A DNA stretch of 64,000 bases, taken from contig JBGVEN010000012.1 of the NCBI GenBank assembly GCA_045120135.1, forward strand, positions 6,068-70,067. The letters are read 5' to 3'. Made by a program: the position numbers and the translations under genes. The stretch's first letter is position 1, and each line of letters opens with the position of its first letter. Positions 49,096 through 59,700 of the stretch are shown here, piece after piece. This stretch comes from SIG440 sp045120135. Its GTDB lineage: Bacteria > Bacillota > Clostridia > Monoglobales > Monoglobaceae. The notes under the pieces were generated by a model. The model saw only the letters and a list, made by a program, of their open reading frames with translations. It did not search any database and was not told the origin of the DNA.

Positions 49096-49803
49096 TGACA
49101 TATACTTACGTGGTGATAACCCCATTATGTGCTTGAATCTTCGAGAAAAGTACACATAGTCGGTATAGCCGCATTTTTCTGCAATTTCGGTCAAAGAAAG
49201 GGTGGTTTTGTAGGTATCTATCAAATAGCAGGCATGGTTTATTCGGATGTTGGTCAGAAATTCGGTCGGGGTTTTGCCTGTTATTTTTTTGAATTGTGCA
49301 CGGATATAGTCTTCGGCATAGCCGCTTTTTCTGAGCAAGGAACTAAGACTGAGACTGCTGTCGTAAAAATTATTGGTTATTTTATTGATAATATCTTCTA
49401 TTATAAGGCTGAGCTCATCGTCCATTTTAAGGCTTTGAAGCAGAAAGTGCGCGAAGGTGTTAATGAGTGCGGCAGTATATTCGGGGTTGGAGTAGCGGTT
49501 TTTATAAATCATTTCTGCAAGCTGCATACCCTCGCCGTCGGAATTATCTGTTATAATGGTTGGAGAAGATACATTAAAAATCTGATTTAAGCTTCCATTT
49601 ATGTAAATTCTCTTAAACTCGCCGTCAGATGTGGAGCTATGGTTGGTTTCGGGTGGAATTATAACAAAGTTTCCGGCAGAAACGGCAAAGTCTTTTTCTT
49701 CTGAATGAAAAGTCCCCTCGCCATTGGTATAGACAATAATTTCGTAATTCTTATGTTGATGCAAAGGAGACTCGTTTTCTATACGTCCTATTAAATAATT
49801 CAT
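49090..49803 (-). CDS. AraC-family transcriptional regulator
   Basis: A 237-residue regulator with an N-terminal cupin-type sensing domain (SPLHQHKNYEIIVYTNGEGTFHSEEKDFAVSAGNFVIIPPETNHSS) and a C-terminal double HTH (SLSSLLRKSGYAEDYIRAQFKKITGKTPTEFL and CGYTDYVYFSRRFKHIMG). Divergent from the MATE transporter gene at 49952, which it may control. Ligand unknown. Confidence 0.9.
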   Translation of the reverse strand: MNYLIGRIENESPLHQHKNYEIIVYTNGEGTFHSEEKDFAVSAGNFVIIPPETNHSSTSDGEFKRIYINGSLNQIFNVSSPTIITDNSDGEGMQLAEMIYKNRYSNPEYTAALINTFAHFLLQSLKMDDELSLIIEDIINKITNNFYDSSLSLSSLLRKSGYAEDYIRAQFKKITGKTPTEFLTNIRINHACYLIDTYKTTLSLTEIAEKCGYTDYVYFSRRFKHIMGLSPRKYMSE

Positions 49804-49951
49804 ATCATCACCAGAGATATTTTACAACAAATCTATCTTTTGTGCAAGTTGTTTTATAAAAAAACATAATTACTTTTTATTTAAGGTGCTATAATATATT
49901 GGAAATTGACAAGAACATTGGCTTAAATTAGTTGTACAAAGGAGAATAAAA

Positions 49952-51316
49952 ATGAAAAGCAAGAGAGTAGATATGCTTTCGGGCTCGATATATAAGGGGC
50001 TTCTTTCTATGACGGTGCCCATTATAATAGTGAATCTTATGGCGTCATTATTCAGCGTTGTAGATATGACGGTGCTGAAGATGTTTTCCGCCGGCAACGC
50101 AGTGGGGGCTGTTGGTGCAAGCGGTACGCTGGTTACTTTATTCAACTGTTTGCCTATTGGTTTATCGGTAGGTGCGAATGTTGTTGTTGCCAGAAGAATA
50201 GGTGCAGGTGACAGGGATAGAGTAGACAGAGCCGTTATGACCTCCATCCTTATGGCTATTGTGGGTGGTTTCATTTTTGCAATTGTAGGTGTAGTATTTG
50301 CCGAAATCTTTTTGAAAATGACCAATTGTCCGGAGAGCTTGCTTAATCAGGCTACGCTGTACTTTAAAATTATCTTATGCGGTTTCCCTGTAATGGGGAT
50401 ATACACTTTTTGTGCAGCTATACTCAGAGCAACAGGTGACACAAAAAGACCAATGTATTTTGGTATTATTAACGGGGCAACAAAAGTTGTGTTAACAATA
50501 GTGTTTGTTGCTGTGCTTAAGACAGGTGTCGCAGGCGTTGCTGTTGCGACCATTATTGCAAATGCTGTTGCAAGCATACTGTCATTTATTGCAGTGTCGA
50601 AAAGCAAGGAGGTTATTACGGTTGATTTAAAGAATCTTAAATTTGATAAGACAGAATTTATGGAAGTATTGCGTATGGGGGTCCCGGTAGGACTGCAAAG
50701 CGGGCTGTATTCATTTGCAAATGTTGTTATTGCAACTGCGGTTAATGGTTTTGGTGCGGATGCAACTACGGGGGTTGCCATTGCAAACCAGTTTGACGGA
50801 ATTCTGTATAATATTATTCATTCGCCGTCTGTGGCTACCATACCGTTTATTGCCCAGAATATAGGGGCAAAAAATATGAAACGGGTGAAGCAGATTATCT
50901 CAAAATCAATTGTGATTACAATGGCGTTTGGCATAAGCTTTGGTATACTTTCAACAACTTTCTCAAGACAATTGTCGTCAATTATGACCTCCTCACCTGC
51001 AGTTATTGAGTATTCATATCAGAAGATGGTCATTGTTTCGAGTACATACTTTATTTGCGGTATAAATGAAGTGCTGGGCGGAGTTTTAAAAGGAATGGGC
51101 AAGCCTATTTACCCAACCGTTGCTTCACTTATATTTATGTGTCTGCTCAGGTTTGTGTGGGTTTACGGACTTTTCCCCCATTTTCCCAACAATATTTCAT
51201 TCCTGTATTTGGTATGGCCTGTCGGTTGGATACTTTCGATTGCAATGTTGTTGGTTTGCTATATCAGGGAAATGAAAAAGTTGCAAAATCAATGCATACA
51301 GACAAAAACGGCTTAA
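49952..51316 (+). CDS. MATE-family efflux transporter
   Basis: A 454-residue 12-span antiporter with two homologous halves: PIIIVNLMASLFSVVDMTVLKMFS at the N-terminus, LPIGLSVGANVVVARRIGAGD and, in the second half, GVPVGLQSGLYSFANVVIATAVN and FIAQNIGAKNMKRVKQII. MATE proteins export drugs or metabolites using Na+ or H+. AAAGGAG lies 9 bases before the ATG. A strong terminator follows. Divergent with an AraC regulator. Confidence 0.92.
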   Translation: MKSKRVDMLSGSIYKGLLSMTVPIIIVNLMASLFSVVDMTVLKMFSAGNAVGAVGASGTLVTLFNCLPIGLSVGANVVVARRIGAGDRDRVDRAVMTSILMAIVGGFIFAIVGVVFAEIFLKMTNCPESLLNQATLYFKIILCGFPVMGIYTFCAAILRATGDTKRPMYFGIINGATKVVLTIVFVAVLKTGVAGVAVATIIANAVASILSFIAVSKSKEVITVDLKNLKFDKTEFMEVLRMGVPVGLQSGLYSFANVVIATAVNGFGADATTGVAIANQFDGILYNIIHSPSVATIPFIAQNIGAKNMKRVKQIISKSIVITMAFGISFGILSTTFSRQLSSIMTSSPAVIEYSYQKMVIVSSTYFICGINEVLGGVLKGMGKPIYPTVASLIFMCLLRFVWVYGLFPHFPNNISFLYLVWPVGWILSIAMLLVCYIREMKKLQNQCIQTKTA

Positions 51317-51360
51317 AAAAAAAGGTCACGGTTTTCATCGAAAACCGTGACCTTTTTTTA
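51316..51360. terminator. Bidirectional terminator between the MATE and M20 genes
   Basis: AAAGGTCACGGTTTTC and GAAAACCGTGACCTTT around a 3-base loop, with A and T runs on both sides. Confidence 0.92.
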
Positions 51361-52695
51361 TTTAACAGTTATACTGCCGTCTTCGTTATAGGTGATTTTT
51401 GAGCTTGTACAGGAGAGTGCGTCGTGGGTTGCAAAATATTCTTCCTTAGACGCAAATCTAGGTTTAAATTCTGCCAGAACCTGTTTTGCACGCTCTGCGT
51501 TGTTTCCGAGGAGAATTCCCAGCATTGCAAGCTGCCATTTTGCAGAGGTTACGCAGGCGGTTTCGGGGTCTGTTACCTGATAGTCGTTTCCGTGGCCACG
51601 ACCCGAAACACCGGGGATATATGTGTGAACAACCGGCATTATGCAGGAAACATCGCCAAGGTCGGTGCTTCCGGTATCAATCTTATCAAAAAAGATGTAA
51701 TTTGCATCCGGCTTAATTGCCTTAATTGCTTCGCCCGCAATCATTGCAAGGTTTTTATCCTCAATCATAGGAGCAGAGCCGGCTGTATCCTGAATTTCAA
51801 GCTCGCAGCCCATAGAAACTGCGGCACCGCATAGAGCGCGGTTTACTTTGTCGTTCGCCTCTTTAAGAGCCTCAAAGGTCAGAGCACGTACAAAGGTTTC
51901 GATGCAGACTCTGTCGGGGATTGTATTTACTGCGCCGCCGCCCTCGGTGATGATGGGGTGAACTCTTACATAGTCCTTCTCCTGGAAGGTCTCACGAATT
52001 GCATTAATTGCGGTAAGACCTTGAGTTGCGGCATACAGAGCGTTTCTTCCCTTGTGGGGGTTTGCGCCTGCGTGTGCGGCGAGACCCTTGAAGATTGCAC
52101 GCTTAACGATAATTCCCACGGCGTTGCCGTCGGCTGAGTAGTAGTCAACGGGCAGGTGGTGAACCAAAAATGCCATATCCACACCGTCAAAATAGCCACG
52201 ATGCATAAATTCACGCTTGCCGCTGAAGTGGGTGAGGACACCTTTATCACGAAGAGATTTTCTGAATTCCAGCTCGCCGCCCTCTTCGGCAGGAACAGCA
52301 CAAAGACGAATTCTGCCGCAAAGGCCGTCTAGAGCGCCCGGCTCTTTGAGTGCCGCCGCAACGCCTAAAAGTGCCGCGCACTGTGCGTTATGTCCGCAGG
52401 CGTGAGCTACACCTGTTTCGGGATCAGCGTTTGGGTGTGTGGGACAGGAAAGTGCATCAAGCTCGCCAAATACGAGTACCTCCGGGCCGGGTCTGCCTGT
52501 ATCAACTATGGTGTAGAAGCCGGTGATGCCCTCAGCCATTGTAAGCTCGTAGCCAAGCTCACGGAACTTGTCTTCCATATATTTTGACGTTACTTTTTCA
52601 CGAAAACCGCTTTCGGGGTGATTCCATATGAACCGTTCCGTTTCAAGAATTTTTTCTCTGTGCTTGTCAACCGCTGCACACAAATGCTCAAACAT
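51358..52695 (-). CDS. M20-family amidohydrolase/peptidase
   Basis: A 445-residue zinc hydrolase of the M20D (aminoacylase/AbgB-like) branch: FGELDALSCP, AHACGHNAQCAALLG with a metal His, CAVPAEEGGELEF with the catalytic Glu pair, and TGSTDLGDVS. The family deacylates N-acyl amino acids or splits p-aminobenzoyl-glutamate type amides. It is the last gene of an operon with an SDR and an enolase-fold dehydratase, where it would release an amide-linked substrate; that role is inference. Confidence 0.88.
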   Translation of the reverse strand: MFEHLCAAVDKHREKILETERFIWNHPESGFREKVTSKYMEDKFRELGYELTMAEGITGFYTIVDTGRPGPEVLVFGELDALSCPTHPNADPETGVAHACGHNAQCAALLGVAAALKEPGALDGLCGRIRLCAVPAEEGGELEFRKSLRDKGVLTHFSGKREFMHRGYFDGVDMAFLVHHLPVDYYSADGNAVGIIVKRAIFKGLAAHAGANPHKGRNALYAATQGLTAINAIRETFQEKDYVRVHPIITEGGGAVNTIPDRVCIETFVRALTFEALKEANDKVNRALCGAAVSMGCELEIQDTAGSAPMIEDKNLAMIAGEAIKAIKPDANYIFFDKIDTGSTDLGDVSCIMPVVHTYIPGVSGRGHGNDYQVTDPETACVTSAKWQLAMLGILLGNNAERAKQVLAEFKPRFASKEEYFATHDALSCTSSKITYNEDGSITVK

Positions 52696-52821
52696 TTTAT
52701 TCGCTCCTTTGAAATGTAAAAAATAAGGCGATGAGTATTTTTCATCGCCTTTATTTTATCAAAAATTATTTTTGGGGTCAAGCAATTCGGAGTTGAATTT
52801 TGCCCTGATTTTAAAGAATTG

Positions 52822-53601
52822 CTACTTTGCGGGGATAATGGGGTACATCTGGACGGTGTTTCCGCCGTCAATTACCAGCTCTGCTCCTGTTGTGTTGCGG
52901 GCGTGTGCTGCAAAGTACCAAACTGCATCGGCTACATCTTCACCCACTGCAACGTCGCCGAGGGGAGTGAAGCGTGAGGGGACATCTTTATAGAAGTCGG
53001 GTTTTTTTTCCCAGCGGTCGGTCTTTATCATACCGGGGAGAATGGCGTTTACCCGGATATTGTATTTGCCAAGGTCAAAAGCCATTGCCCGCATCATACC
53101 AAGCTGTGCGCCCTTTGATGCAGAGTATGCAATGCGGTCGGGAATTACACGGTATGCGGTGTTGGAATTGATGAAAAGAATGCTTCCGCCGCCGATTTCC
53201 TTCATACGCTTTGCTGCGTGCTCGCTCAGGCAGTAGTTCCACGTCAAATTGGTGTTGATTACACGCATAAAATCGGTCAGAGGATTCTCAAAAATCTTCA
53301 TTCCAAGACCCTGGTCTGCCGCATTGAGGACAAGTGTGTCAACGGTAATGCCATTTTCGTCGAGGGATGCAAACATTTCCTCAACCGCCTTTTCGTCAAC
53401 GGTGCGTTCGTCAATGAGGGAGTCTAAGTGATAGCCTATGATTTCAACTCCGGGGAACTTTTCACGGTACGCTTTTTCTGTGGCGTGGACCTTTTCGGCG
53501 CTTCTGCCAGTGAATACAACCGTCCAGCCCTCTGTTGCAAATTTTTCAACTATTGCAACGCCCGTATTGATACAAGCGCCGGTAACAAGTACTGTTTTCA
53601 T
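52822..53601 (-). CDS. SDR-family oxidoreductase
   Basis: A 259-residue SDR: VLVTGACINTGVAIVEKFA with a modified glycine loop, LVLNAADQGLG, SILFINSNTAYRV as the Ser region and IAYSASKGAQLGMMRAMA with the Tyr/Lys pair; C-terminal LVIDGGNTVQMYP. The first loop (GACINTG) departs from the usual TGxxxGIG. It lies 15 bases downstream of the dehydratase gene and probably oxidises a sugar acid or related alcohol. Confidence 0.88.
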   Translation of the reverse strand: MKTVLVTGACINTGVAIVEKFATEGWTVVFTGRSAEKVHATEKAYREKFPGVEIIGYHLDSLIDERTVDEKAVEEMFASLDENGITVDTLVLNAADQGLGMKIFENPLTDFMRVINTNLTWNYCLSEHAAKRMKEIGGGSILFINSNTAYRVIPDRIAYSASKGAQLGMMRAMAFDLGKYNIRVNAILPGMIKTDRWEKKPDFYKDVPSRFTPLGDVAVGEDVADAVWYFAAHARNTTGAELVIDGGNTVQMYPIIPAK

Positions 53602-53616
53602 TTACTGTCCCTCCTG

Positions 53617-54777
53617 TTAAAAGTAGAATTCGGTCTTTGCCGGTCTGATGTCGGTAAGCGCTCCGGTGTAGTGGCGGAGTGTGTGTGTCGTATATGGGTG
53701 TTTAAGACATTCTTCCTCGTTGATTTCGATACCGAGTCCCGGCTTTTGTGGAATTGTTATGTAGCCGTCGTTGTATTCAAGAGCTTCGTCGGTGACATCC
53801 TTGCGCCACTCAACATCGCTGAACATAATTTCAAGAATTTCAAAGTTCGGGCAGGTTGCCGCAAGCTGTAGGGTTGCCGCATTTGCAACAGGACCTGAGG
53901 GGTTGTGCGGTGCAAAGGGGATATATCTGCACTCTGCTTCTGCCGCAATCTTTTTAAGCTCCATAATTCCGCCGGCGTGGGAAATATCGGGCTGTATGTA
54001 GTCCGCCGCCATTTTGTCAAACATATGCTTGTAGTCCCATCTTGTATATAAACGCTCGCCTGCCGAGATTGCAACGGGAGACTTGTCTCTTACCTCTTTA
54101 AGTGCATCAAGGTTATCCGGAGGAACAGGCTCTTCAAAGAACATAGGCTTGAACTGCTCAAGCTCCTTTGCAATTTTTATTCCGGTGGGGACATTAAAGC
54201 GGCCGTGCCCCTCGATAAGTAGGTCAATATCATTGCCGACAGCATCTCTTACTGCTGCAACGCAGCGAAGTGCTTTGTCAAGCTCCTTGTTGGATATGTT
54301 AAGATAATTTTTGCCAAAGGGGTCCCACTTCATTGCTGTAATGCCCTTCTTCACGGCAATCTTTGCCTTTTCACCAAATTCCTCCGGCTCTTTTGCACCG
54401 GCAAACCAGCCGTTGACATAGATACGAACCTTATCGTTCACCTTGCCGCCCAAAAGCTGATAAACGGGAACACCAAGGCTCTTGCCGAGAATGTCCCAAA
54501 GTGCCATTTCAACAGCCGAGAGTGCGGACATAAGTACCGGACCGCCACGCCAGTATGCATCACGGTAGATGTTGTGCCAATGCTTTTCGATGTCCAGAGG
54601 ATTTTTACCGGTGAGGTATTCCTTGATGTGTTCCACCGCACCCAAAAGTGCCTTTTCCTTGTATTCAAGGGTTGCCTCGCCAATGCCAGTTATGCCCTCA
54701 TCGGTGTAAACCTTGACGAATACCCAATTTGTGCGGAAACAGTCAACAGCAAAGGTTTTGATATCTGTTACTTTCAT
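53617..54777 (-). CDS. Mandelate racemase/muconate-lactonizing family dehydratase (galactonate-dehydratase-like)
   Basis: A 386-residue enolase-superfamily enzyme. N-terminal capping domain (KVTDIKTFAVDCFRTNWVFVKVYTDEG), then the barrel with AMKWDPFG, DLLIEGHGRFN (metal Asp/Glu and His), MFFEEPVPPDN, ISAGERLYTRWDY and the C-terminal FAPHNPSGPVANAA. The pattern is closest to D-galactonate or gluconate-type dehydratases. First gene of the operon, divergent from an AraC regulator. ATG 54777 follows AAAGAGGCAAG; earlier residues are dropped. Confidence 0.88.
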   Translation of the reverse strand: MKVTDIKTFAVDCFRTNWVFVKVYTDEGITGIGEATLEYKEKALLGAVEHIKEYLTGKNPLDIEKHWHNIYRDAYWRGGPVLMSALSAVEMALWDILGKSLGVPVYQLLGGKVNDKVRIYVNGWFAGAKEPEEFGEKAKIAVKKGITAMKWDPFGKNYLNISNKELDKALRCVAAVRDAVGNDIDLLIEGHGRFNVPTGIKIAKELEQFKPMFFEEPVPPDNLDALKEVRDKSPVAISAGERLYTRWDYKHMFDKMAADYIQPDISHAGGIMELKKIAAEAECRYIPFAPHNPSGPVANAATLQLAATCPNFEILEIMFSDVEWRKDVTDEALEYNDGYITIPQKPGLGIEINEEECLKHPYTTHTLRHYTGALTDIRPAKTEFYF

Positions 54778-54937
54778 TCTTGCCTCTTTTCTGCCGTGCA
54801 GTATTGACACGGCTGTGAATTTGGGATATTATAAAACCAGAATTTTAATTTAAGTATATTATAATGCTGTATAAACCTAATTATATATAAAAACTGTATG
54901 TAAAATTTTAAATATAGTCCAAAATGGAGCGAATGCT

Positions 54938-55738
54938 ATGTACCCTGTATTTAATGATATTTTCTTAAGCGATTATAAATCGGAGTTGTTCCATCGTGGT
55001 TCTGTCACCCCAAGGCGTGTGTGCGAGGACTTTGAGATTGAGTTTTACAAAACCGGTGACGGTGTGTCCTTGGTGGACGGCAAACGCTTTCCGCACAGAA
55101 TTGGGAATATTCTTCTGGCAAAGCCAGGGCAACGGCGGCACAGCGAGGGTAAGTTCTCTTGCTATGCGGTGCACTTCAGCTGCCATGACCGTGAGCTTGC
55201 AGAGGAATTGTTTGCCGGAGCACCGACCTGCTTTTATCTTCCAGAGGCGGAGGAGCTTTTTGCGGAGCTGGTGGCACTCCCTACAATCCCTCAAAAGCCG
55301 TTTTTGCTCCGTGTGCATTCTCTGATTTTTGAGATTGCGGCAAAAATACATCAGATATATCCAAGCTCTGCGACAGCAGATGAGACCCCTTTTGCCAGTG
55401 TAATGGAGATTAATCGGCTTTGTGATTATATAAAGACGAATTTTGCCGATGAGGGGTTTTCGATTGACCTGCTTTTGAAAAATTCGCTTATGAGCAGAAG
55501 TGCATTTTTTAAGGCGTTTAAGTCGGTCACGGGAATGACCCCGTCGGAATATATCAATGCGGTACGTACTGAGCACGCAAAAAAACTGCTTTGCAACACA
55601 AGCAAGCCGCTTGCATTCATTGCCGCCGAATGCGGGTTCGGCAGCCAGTCGTACTTTTGCCGTATATTTAAGGCACGGCAGGGGATTACTCCGTTTGAGT
55701 ATCGTAAGGCACATTTTGAGCAGGTTGAGGGGTTGTAA
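54938..55738 (+). CDS. AraC-family transcriptional regulator
   Basis: A 266-residue regulator with an N-terminal cupin-like domain (FEIEFYKTGDGVSLVDGKRFPHRIGNILLAKPGQRRHSEGKF) and C-terminal AraC HTH pair (FSIDLLLKNSLMSRSAFFKAFKSVTGMTPSEYI and CGFGSQSYFCRIFKARQGITPFEYRK). It is divergent from the dehydratase-SDR-M20 operon and is its likely regulator. Its terminator lies at 55745-55784. Confidence 0.9.
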   Translation: MYPVFNDIFLSDYKSELFHRGSVTPRRVCEDFEIEFYKTGDGVSLVDGKRFPHRIGNILLAKPGQRRHSEGKFSCYAVHFSCHDRELAEELFAGAPTCFYLPEAEELFAELVALPTIPQKPFLLRVHSLIFEIAAKIHQIYPSSATADETPFASVMEINRLCDYIKTNFADEGFSIDLLLKNSLMSRSAFFKAFKSVTGMTPSEYINAVRTEHAKKLLCNTSKPLAFIAAECGFGSQSYFCRIFKARQGITPFEYRKAHFEQVEGL

Positions 55739-55744
55739 ATAATG

Positions 55745-55784
55745 TAAAAAACCGGTCCGTACAATTCGTACGGACCGGTTTTTT
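55745..55784. terminator. Bidirectional terminator between AraC and NAT genes
   Basis: AAAAACCGGTCCGTAC and GTACGGACCGGTTTTT form a 16-bp stem with a 5-base loop. Confidence 0.92.
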
Positions 55785-56549
55785 CTATATATATATATTG
55801 AATACTTCTTTTAACACCTTATCCATTTCGTCGGGGGAGAGATTTTCGCGGATACGAGTTACATCATTTCCGGTAAACTCTTTGTAGGTGTTACAATCTA
55901 CGGTTTTTCTGCCTGTATCGGTTTTGAGGGAAATCATAAGGCCTTTGTTGAACTTGGAATCGGGACTTTTTTCGCAGTAGAATGAGGGAATTTCAAAATC
56001 TACATCAAGCTGAATATCCTCGTTGAATGAGAACACTCTGCGCCATTCGCCATCATGTTTTTCGCACATTACCCAGCCTAAAAGGCTGTCCTTTTCAAAC
56101 TTGTAGCTTTCGCCAAACTGATTTTGAACGATGTCAAGCTCCAATTTCAGAGGGTATCTCGGTGCTTGCAAGCCAACGCCGGCGTCAAGCAGATATTCGC
56201 CGTCCTTGCATTTTACAATCATTATACGGTGTCGGCGCATCGGGATTGTCTCTTCACCCCGCAAGAACCTTGCAAAGTAATCCTTTACCTCAAACCCCAT
56301 TTCCTTTAATATAAATGAAAGCAGGGCGTTGACTTCAAAGCAGTAGCCGCCTCTTTGCCTTGTAACAATTTTATCGAATAAGTCCTCAATCTTCAGGGAA
56401 AGCGGAACATTGTTGATAATATCCACATTTTCGTAAGGAATGGTTGTTACTTGACGGTATTGAACTTCTCTTAAAAAGTTGTATGTATGTTCTATTTGAG
56501 TATTATCGGGAAAACCCAAGCGTTTTAGATATGATTTTACTTTATCCAT
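55785..56549 (-). CDS. Arylamine N-acetyltransferase
   Basis: A 254-residue acetyl-CoA-dependent enzyme. The catalytic triad is visible: Cys in RQRGGYCFEVN, His in MRRHRIMIVK and Asp in YLLDAGVG. Family members acetylate arylamines or hydrazines, some on natural products. ATG 56549 is chosen because AGAGGTGAT lies a few bases upstream and the protein then starts like other NATs; an in-frame upstream start adds 32 residues. Standalone gene. Confidence 0.9.
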   Translation of the reverse strand: MDKVKSYLKRLGFPDNTQIEHTYNFLREVQYRQVTTIPYENVDIINNVPLSLKIEDLFDKIVTRQRGGYCFEVNALLSFILKEMGFEVKDYFARFLRGEETIPMRRHRIMIVKCKDGEYLLDAGVGLQAPRYPLKLELDIVQNQFGESYKFEKDSLLGWVMCEKHDGEWRRVFSFNEDIQLDVDFEIPSFYCEKSPDSKFNKGLMISLKTDTGRKTVDCNTYKEFTGNDVTRIRENLSPDEMDKVLKEVFNIYI

Positions 56550-56770
56550 ACTATCACCTCTTTTATTTAGTGTAGCACAATATGAAAAAATATGCAACAA
56601 ATGAAAAAAGTTTTTAATTTTCAGAGAAATATACGAAACAAACAAAGTTAAAATGAAAATTTTGTTAATTTTTTAATAGCCAGCATCGTTGATTTTGTTT
56701 ATAAAAAGTTGTATAATATCCATATCTGTTGTCAATTATTTTTATTATTTATTATAGAAGGAGAGAGATT

Positions 56771-59700
56771 ATGAAAAGACTAACAAGCTTACTTCTTTGC
56801 TTGACTATGCTTTTGTCTGTGTTTACTTTTCCGGTAGGTGCGGCATCAGCAAAGCAGGCGGCGGTTTATGGCGATGATGTTATTTTTGCCGCTGATTTTG
56901 ATGTGATTAATCCTGCAGCAACAAAGACTGACAGTAACGCGTCAGTAGAAGCTTCCAATGATGGAAATGCAGTTGTTGTTAAAAAGGCGGATACCAGAAT
57001 TGGTATTCAGTATGCCACAAAGAGTTTTACCTTAAGCAATGATATGATTGTTAAGTTTGACCTTGTGGACAATGATGCAGCATGTAATTTTCAGATAGAA
57101 CTCTGGGACAATACAAGTGCAGGCAAGGCATTCAGAATTAACAAATCTACAACAAGCAGTGTTGAGGGAGTATGGTATACCTATATTGTAGTTTTAGGCA
57201 GCACAACTGCTTACCGCAAAGCGGCTGGCTCAAATACATGGGAGACTGTTGCAATCAATAGCCCTGGAAAATCGACTGATGTTGTTTCAAACACTATTAA
57301 GTTTGTTTCGGGCAGTGGTGCATCCGGTGGCAGCTCATCCGGAAAGTGGCAGGTTGATAATGTTTCGGTTTATACCCAAAAACCTGCTATAAGTGCAATT
57401 ATGCCGGCTGACCTTTCAAAGACTCATCCGGTGTATGTTGCAAATGAAGGCTTTGAGGATGCTACCAATATATTTACGAACGTAAGCACTAATGCTGCAA
57501 AAACTACCATAAGCACTGTTGACCCCTCGAACGAATCTGATGATACAGTTCTTGATATTAACCTTTCAACACAAACTGCCTTCGGTGCTTATCACAGTAC
57601 ATATTACAAGTCAAGGGATTTGAACTTCCCTGAAGAGCCGTCAAGATTTACAATATCATTTGATTTCAGACGGCTTAATGATGCGTTTACGGCAGAGGCT
57701 ATCGGTGTTGTTACAGGTGTTGGTCCAACTGCTGCCAGCAGAGCTTCATATGAGTTCACTATCGAACAGTTTGAAAAGGGCGAATGGTATAATATTTCCT
57801 ATGACATATATGAAACAGGGTCCGATGCGGGAATAGACTCAGCTACCTTGACCGCAACAAAGCTGTCAGACGGTTCAAAGCTTGCAACGGTGAATTATGT
57901 CAGGGGTGACGAATGGTCAAGTTCTTTGTGTGATTTGCTTACATTATATCCGACCGTTACCTCTGCGGATATGTATTCATCTATGGACAGAGCAAAGGCA
58001 CACTATCAGTTTGACAATATAAAAATCAGTTATGAAACAAGCGATCCGATACAGACCGAGCTTTTGACAACAGCTACATCAGGTGCGGTACAGCCTCTCC
58101 TTGTAGGCTATGACAAAAACGGCGTTGTTACAAAGGTTAAGGCAGGCACAGCTGCAAATATTGCAACAATCAGTACCTTTGGCAGCACAGCTATGGCAGA
58201 TTTTGATGTTTATGCCGACATTACCGACTGGCAGAATGCAAAATCAGTAAAGGTGCTTTACTGGGATGGCTATGCAAATGCAAAAGCGTATGCACCATAT
58301 GTTGAAATTGGCGATGCAATTTCAAGTGCGGTTAGCCAAACAACAGCTGTTGCAGAAACTCTCAATATAACAAATGATATGATTCCGTCAGATGCGACAG
58401 GCAACTACACTGTGTTTGCTTATGCAACATCATTTGCGGCAACTGCTGACGAAATTCCGGCATATGATTCTGCAACCAATAAAATTCTTGTGCTTGACCA
58501 GTTTAGCTCAAAACCCACAAGCGTGAAGTATGACAAGAGCCTTTATGACGGCAGCTCGCAGGATATAGTGGTTGTTGTGAATGCAGATGGCGCAAGTGCG
58601 GCAAAGGTTACACTTCTTGAAGAAGTTGACCCGCCCAAAATCACTAATGTGGTTATGCAGCTCGGCGCGGATGAATCGCAGCGTAACTTTACCTGGTTCT
58701 CGCTTAAAGAAGATGCAGGTAAGCTGACCTACGCAAAGGCAGAGGACCTTGTTGATGGTGCATTCCCGAATAATGCAACCGTTCTCACTGCAACACGCGA
58801 TTCAGCCGAGGGCGAATATTCACTTAAAGCGTTCTACTACAACAACAAGACAACAATCACAGGTCTTGAGCCGAATACAAAGTATTACTATCAGATTTCA
58901 AACGGCACAGACAAGACTGATATGATTCCGTTTACTACCGGTACTGATGGTTCAAGCTTCAGCTTTGCGTTTGGTGGTGATGCTCAGGTAGGCGGCAGCG
59001 AATATGTTGATTACGACAAGGAAATCGAAACCTGGGGACGTTCAGTCAAGCAGATGGTGAACGAGTCTGAGTTCAGCGGTATTGAATTCTTTGTTCACGG
59101 CGGCGACCAGGTTGATTCCTGTGATAGAACTGACGGAACAGAGGAAGATGCAGAATGGGATATCGAAGAGGAAAAACAGTATGATATTTACACAAGCCCT
59201 AAGGAATTCTTAAGTCTTCCAATGGTTGTTACCTATGGTAACCATGACTTAAAGAGTCAGGGCAGACACTATCAGCACTTTAACGAACCTAATTTGCCGG
59301 CTCTTTCATCAATTCTTGATGAAAGTGCAGCAGGTGCGGCTACCTTTATGGCGGCGGATGGGACAGTTTATCCCCAGAGTGCAGACCATTACTTCACATA
59401 CAAATCGGCACTCTTTATTGTGCTGAATACCAATACATTTAAGAGCTCCAAAACATACAGCACAACCGTTGAGGAGACAAACAAGGCATCAGCTAAAAAC
59501 CACGCAGCTTTTGTAAAAGCGATTACGGACAGGTACAAGGACGACCCTGAAATTATGTGGACAATCGTTCTTTACCATCAGTCTCCTTACGGCTCAAGTT
59601 ACCATGGCAACTATAAGTACACTACGGATGAAAAAGGTACAATTACTTTTGGCAGAAGTGAGCAACAGGCGTATATTGATATGAGAAAGTACCTGCTCCC

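Noticed and set aside
54965..55714. 249-codon open frame on the minus strand inside the AraC gene
   Set aside because: It is the complement of a clear AraC regulator and its translation has the Arg/Lys/Cys-rich look of a shadow frame.
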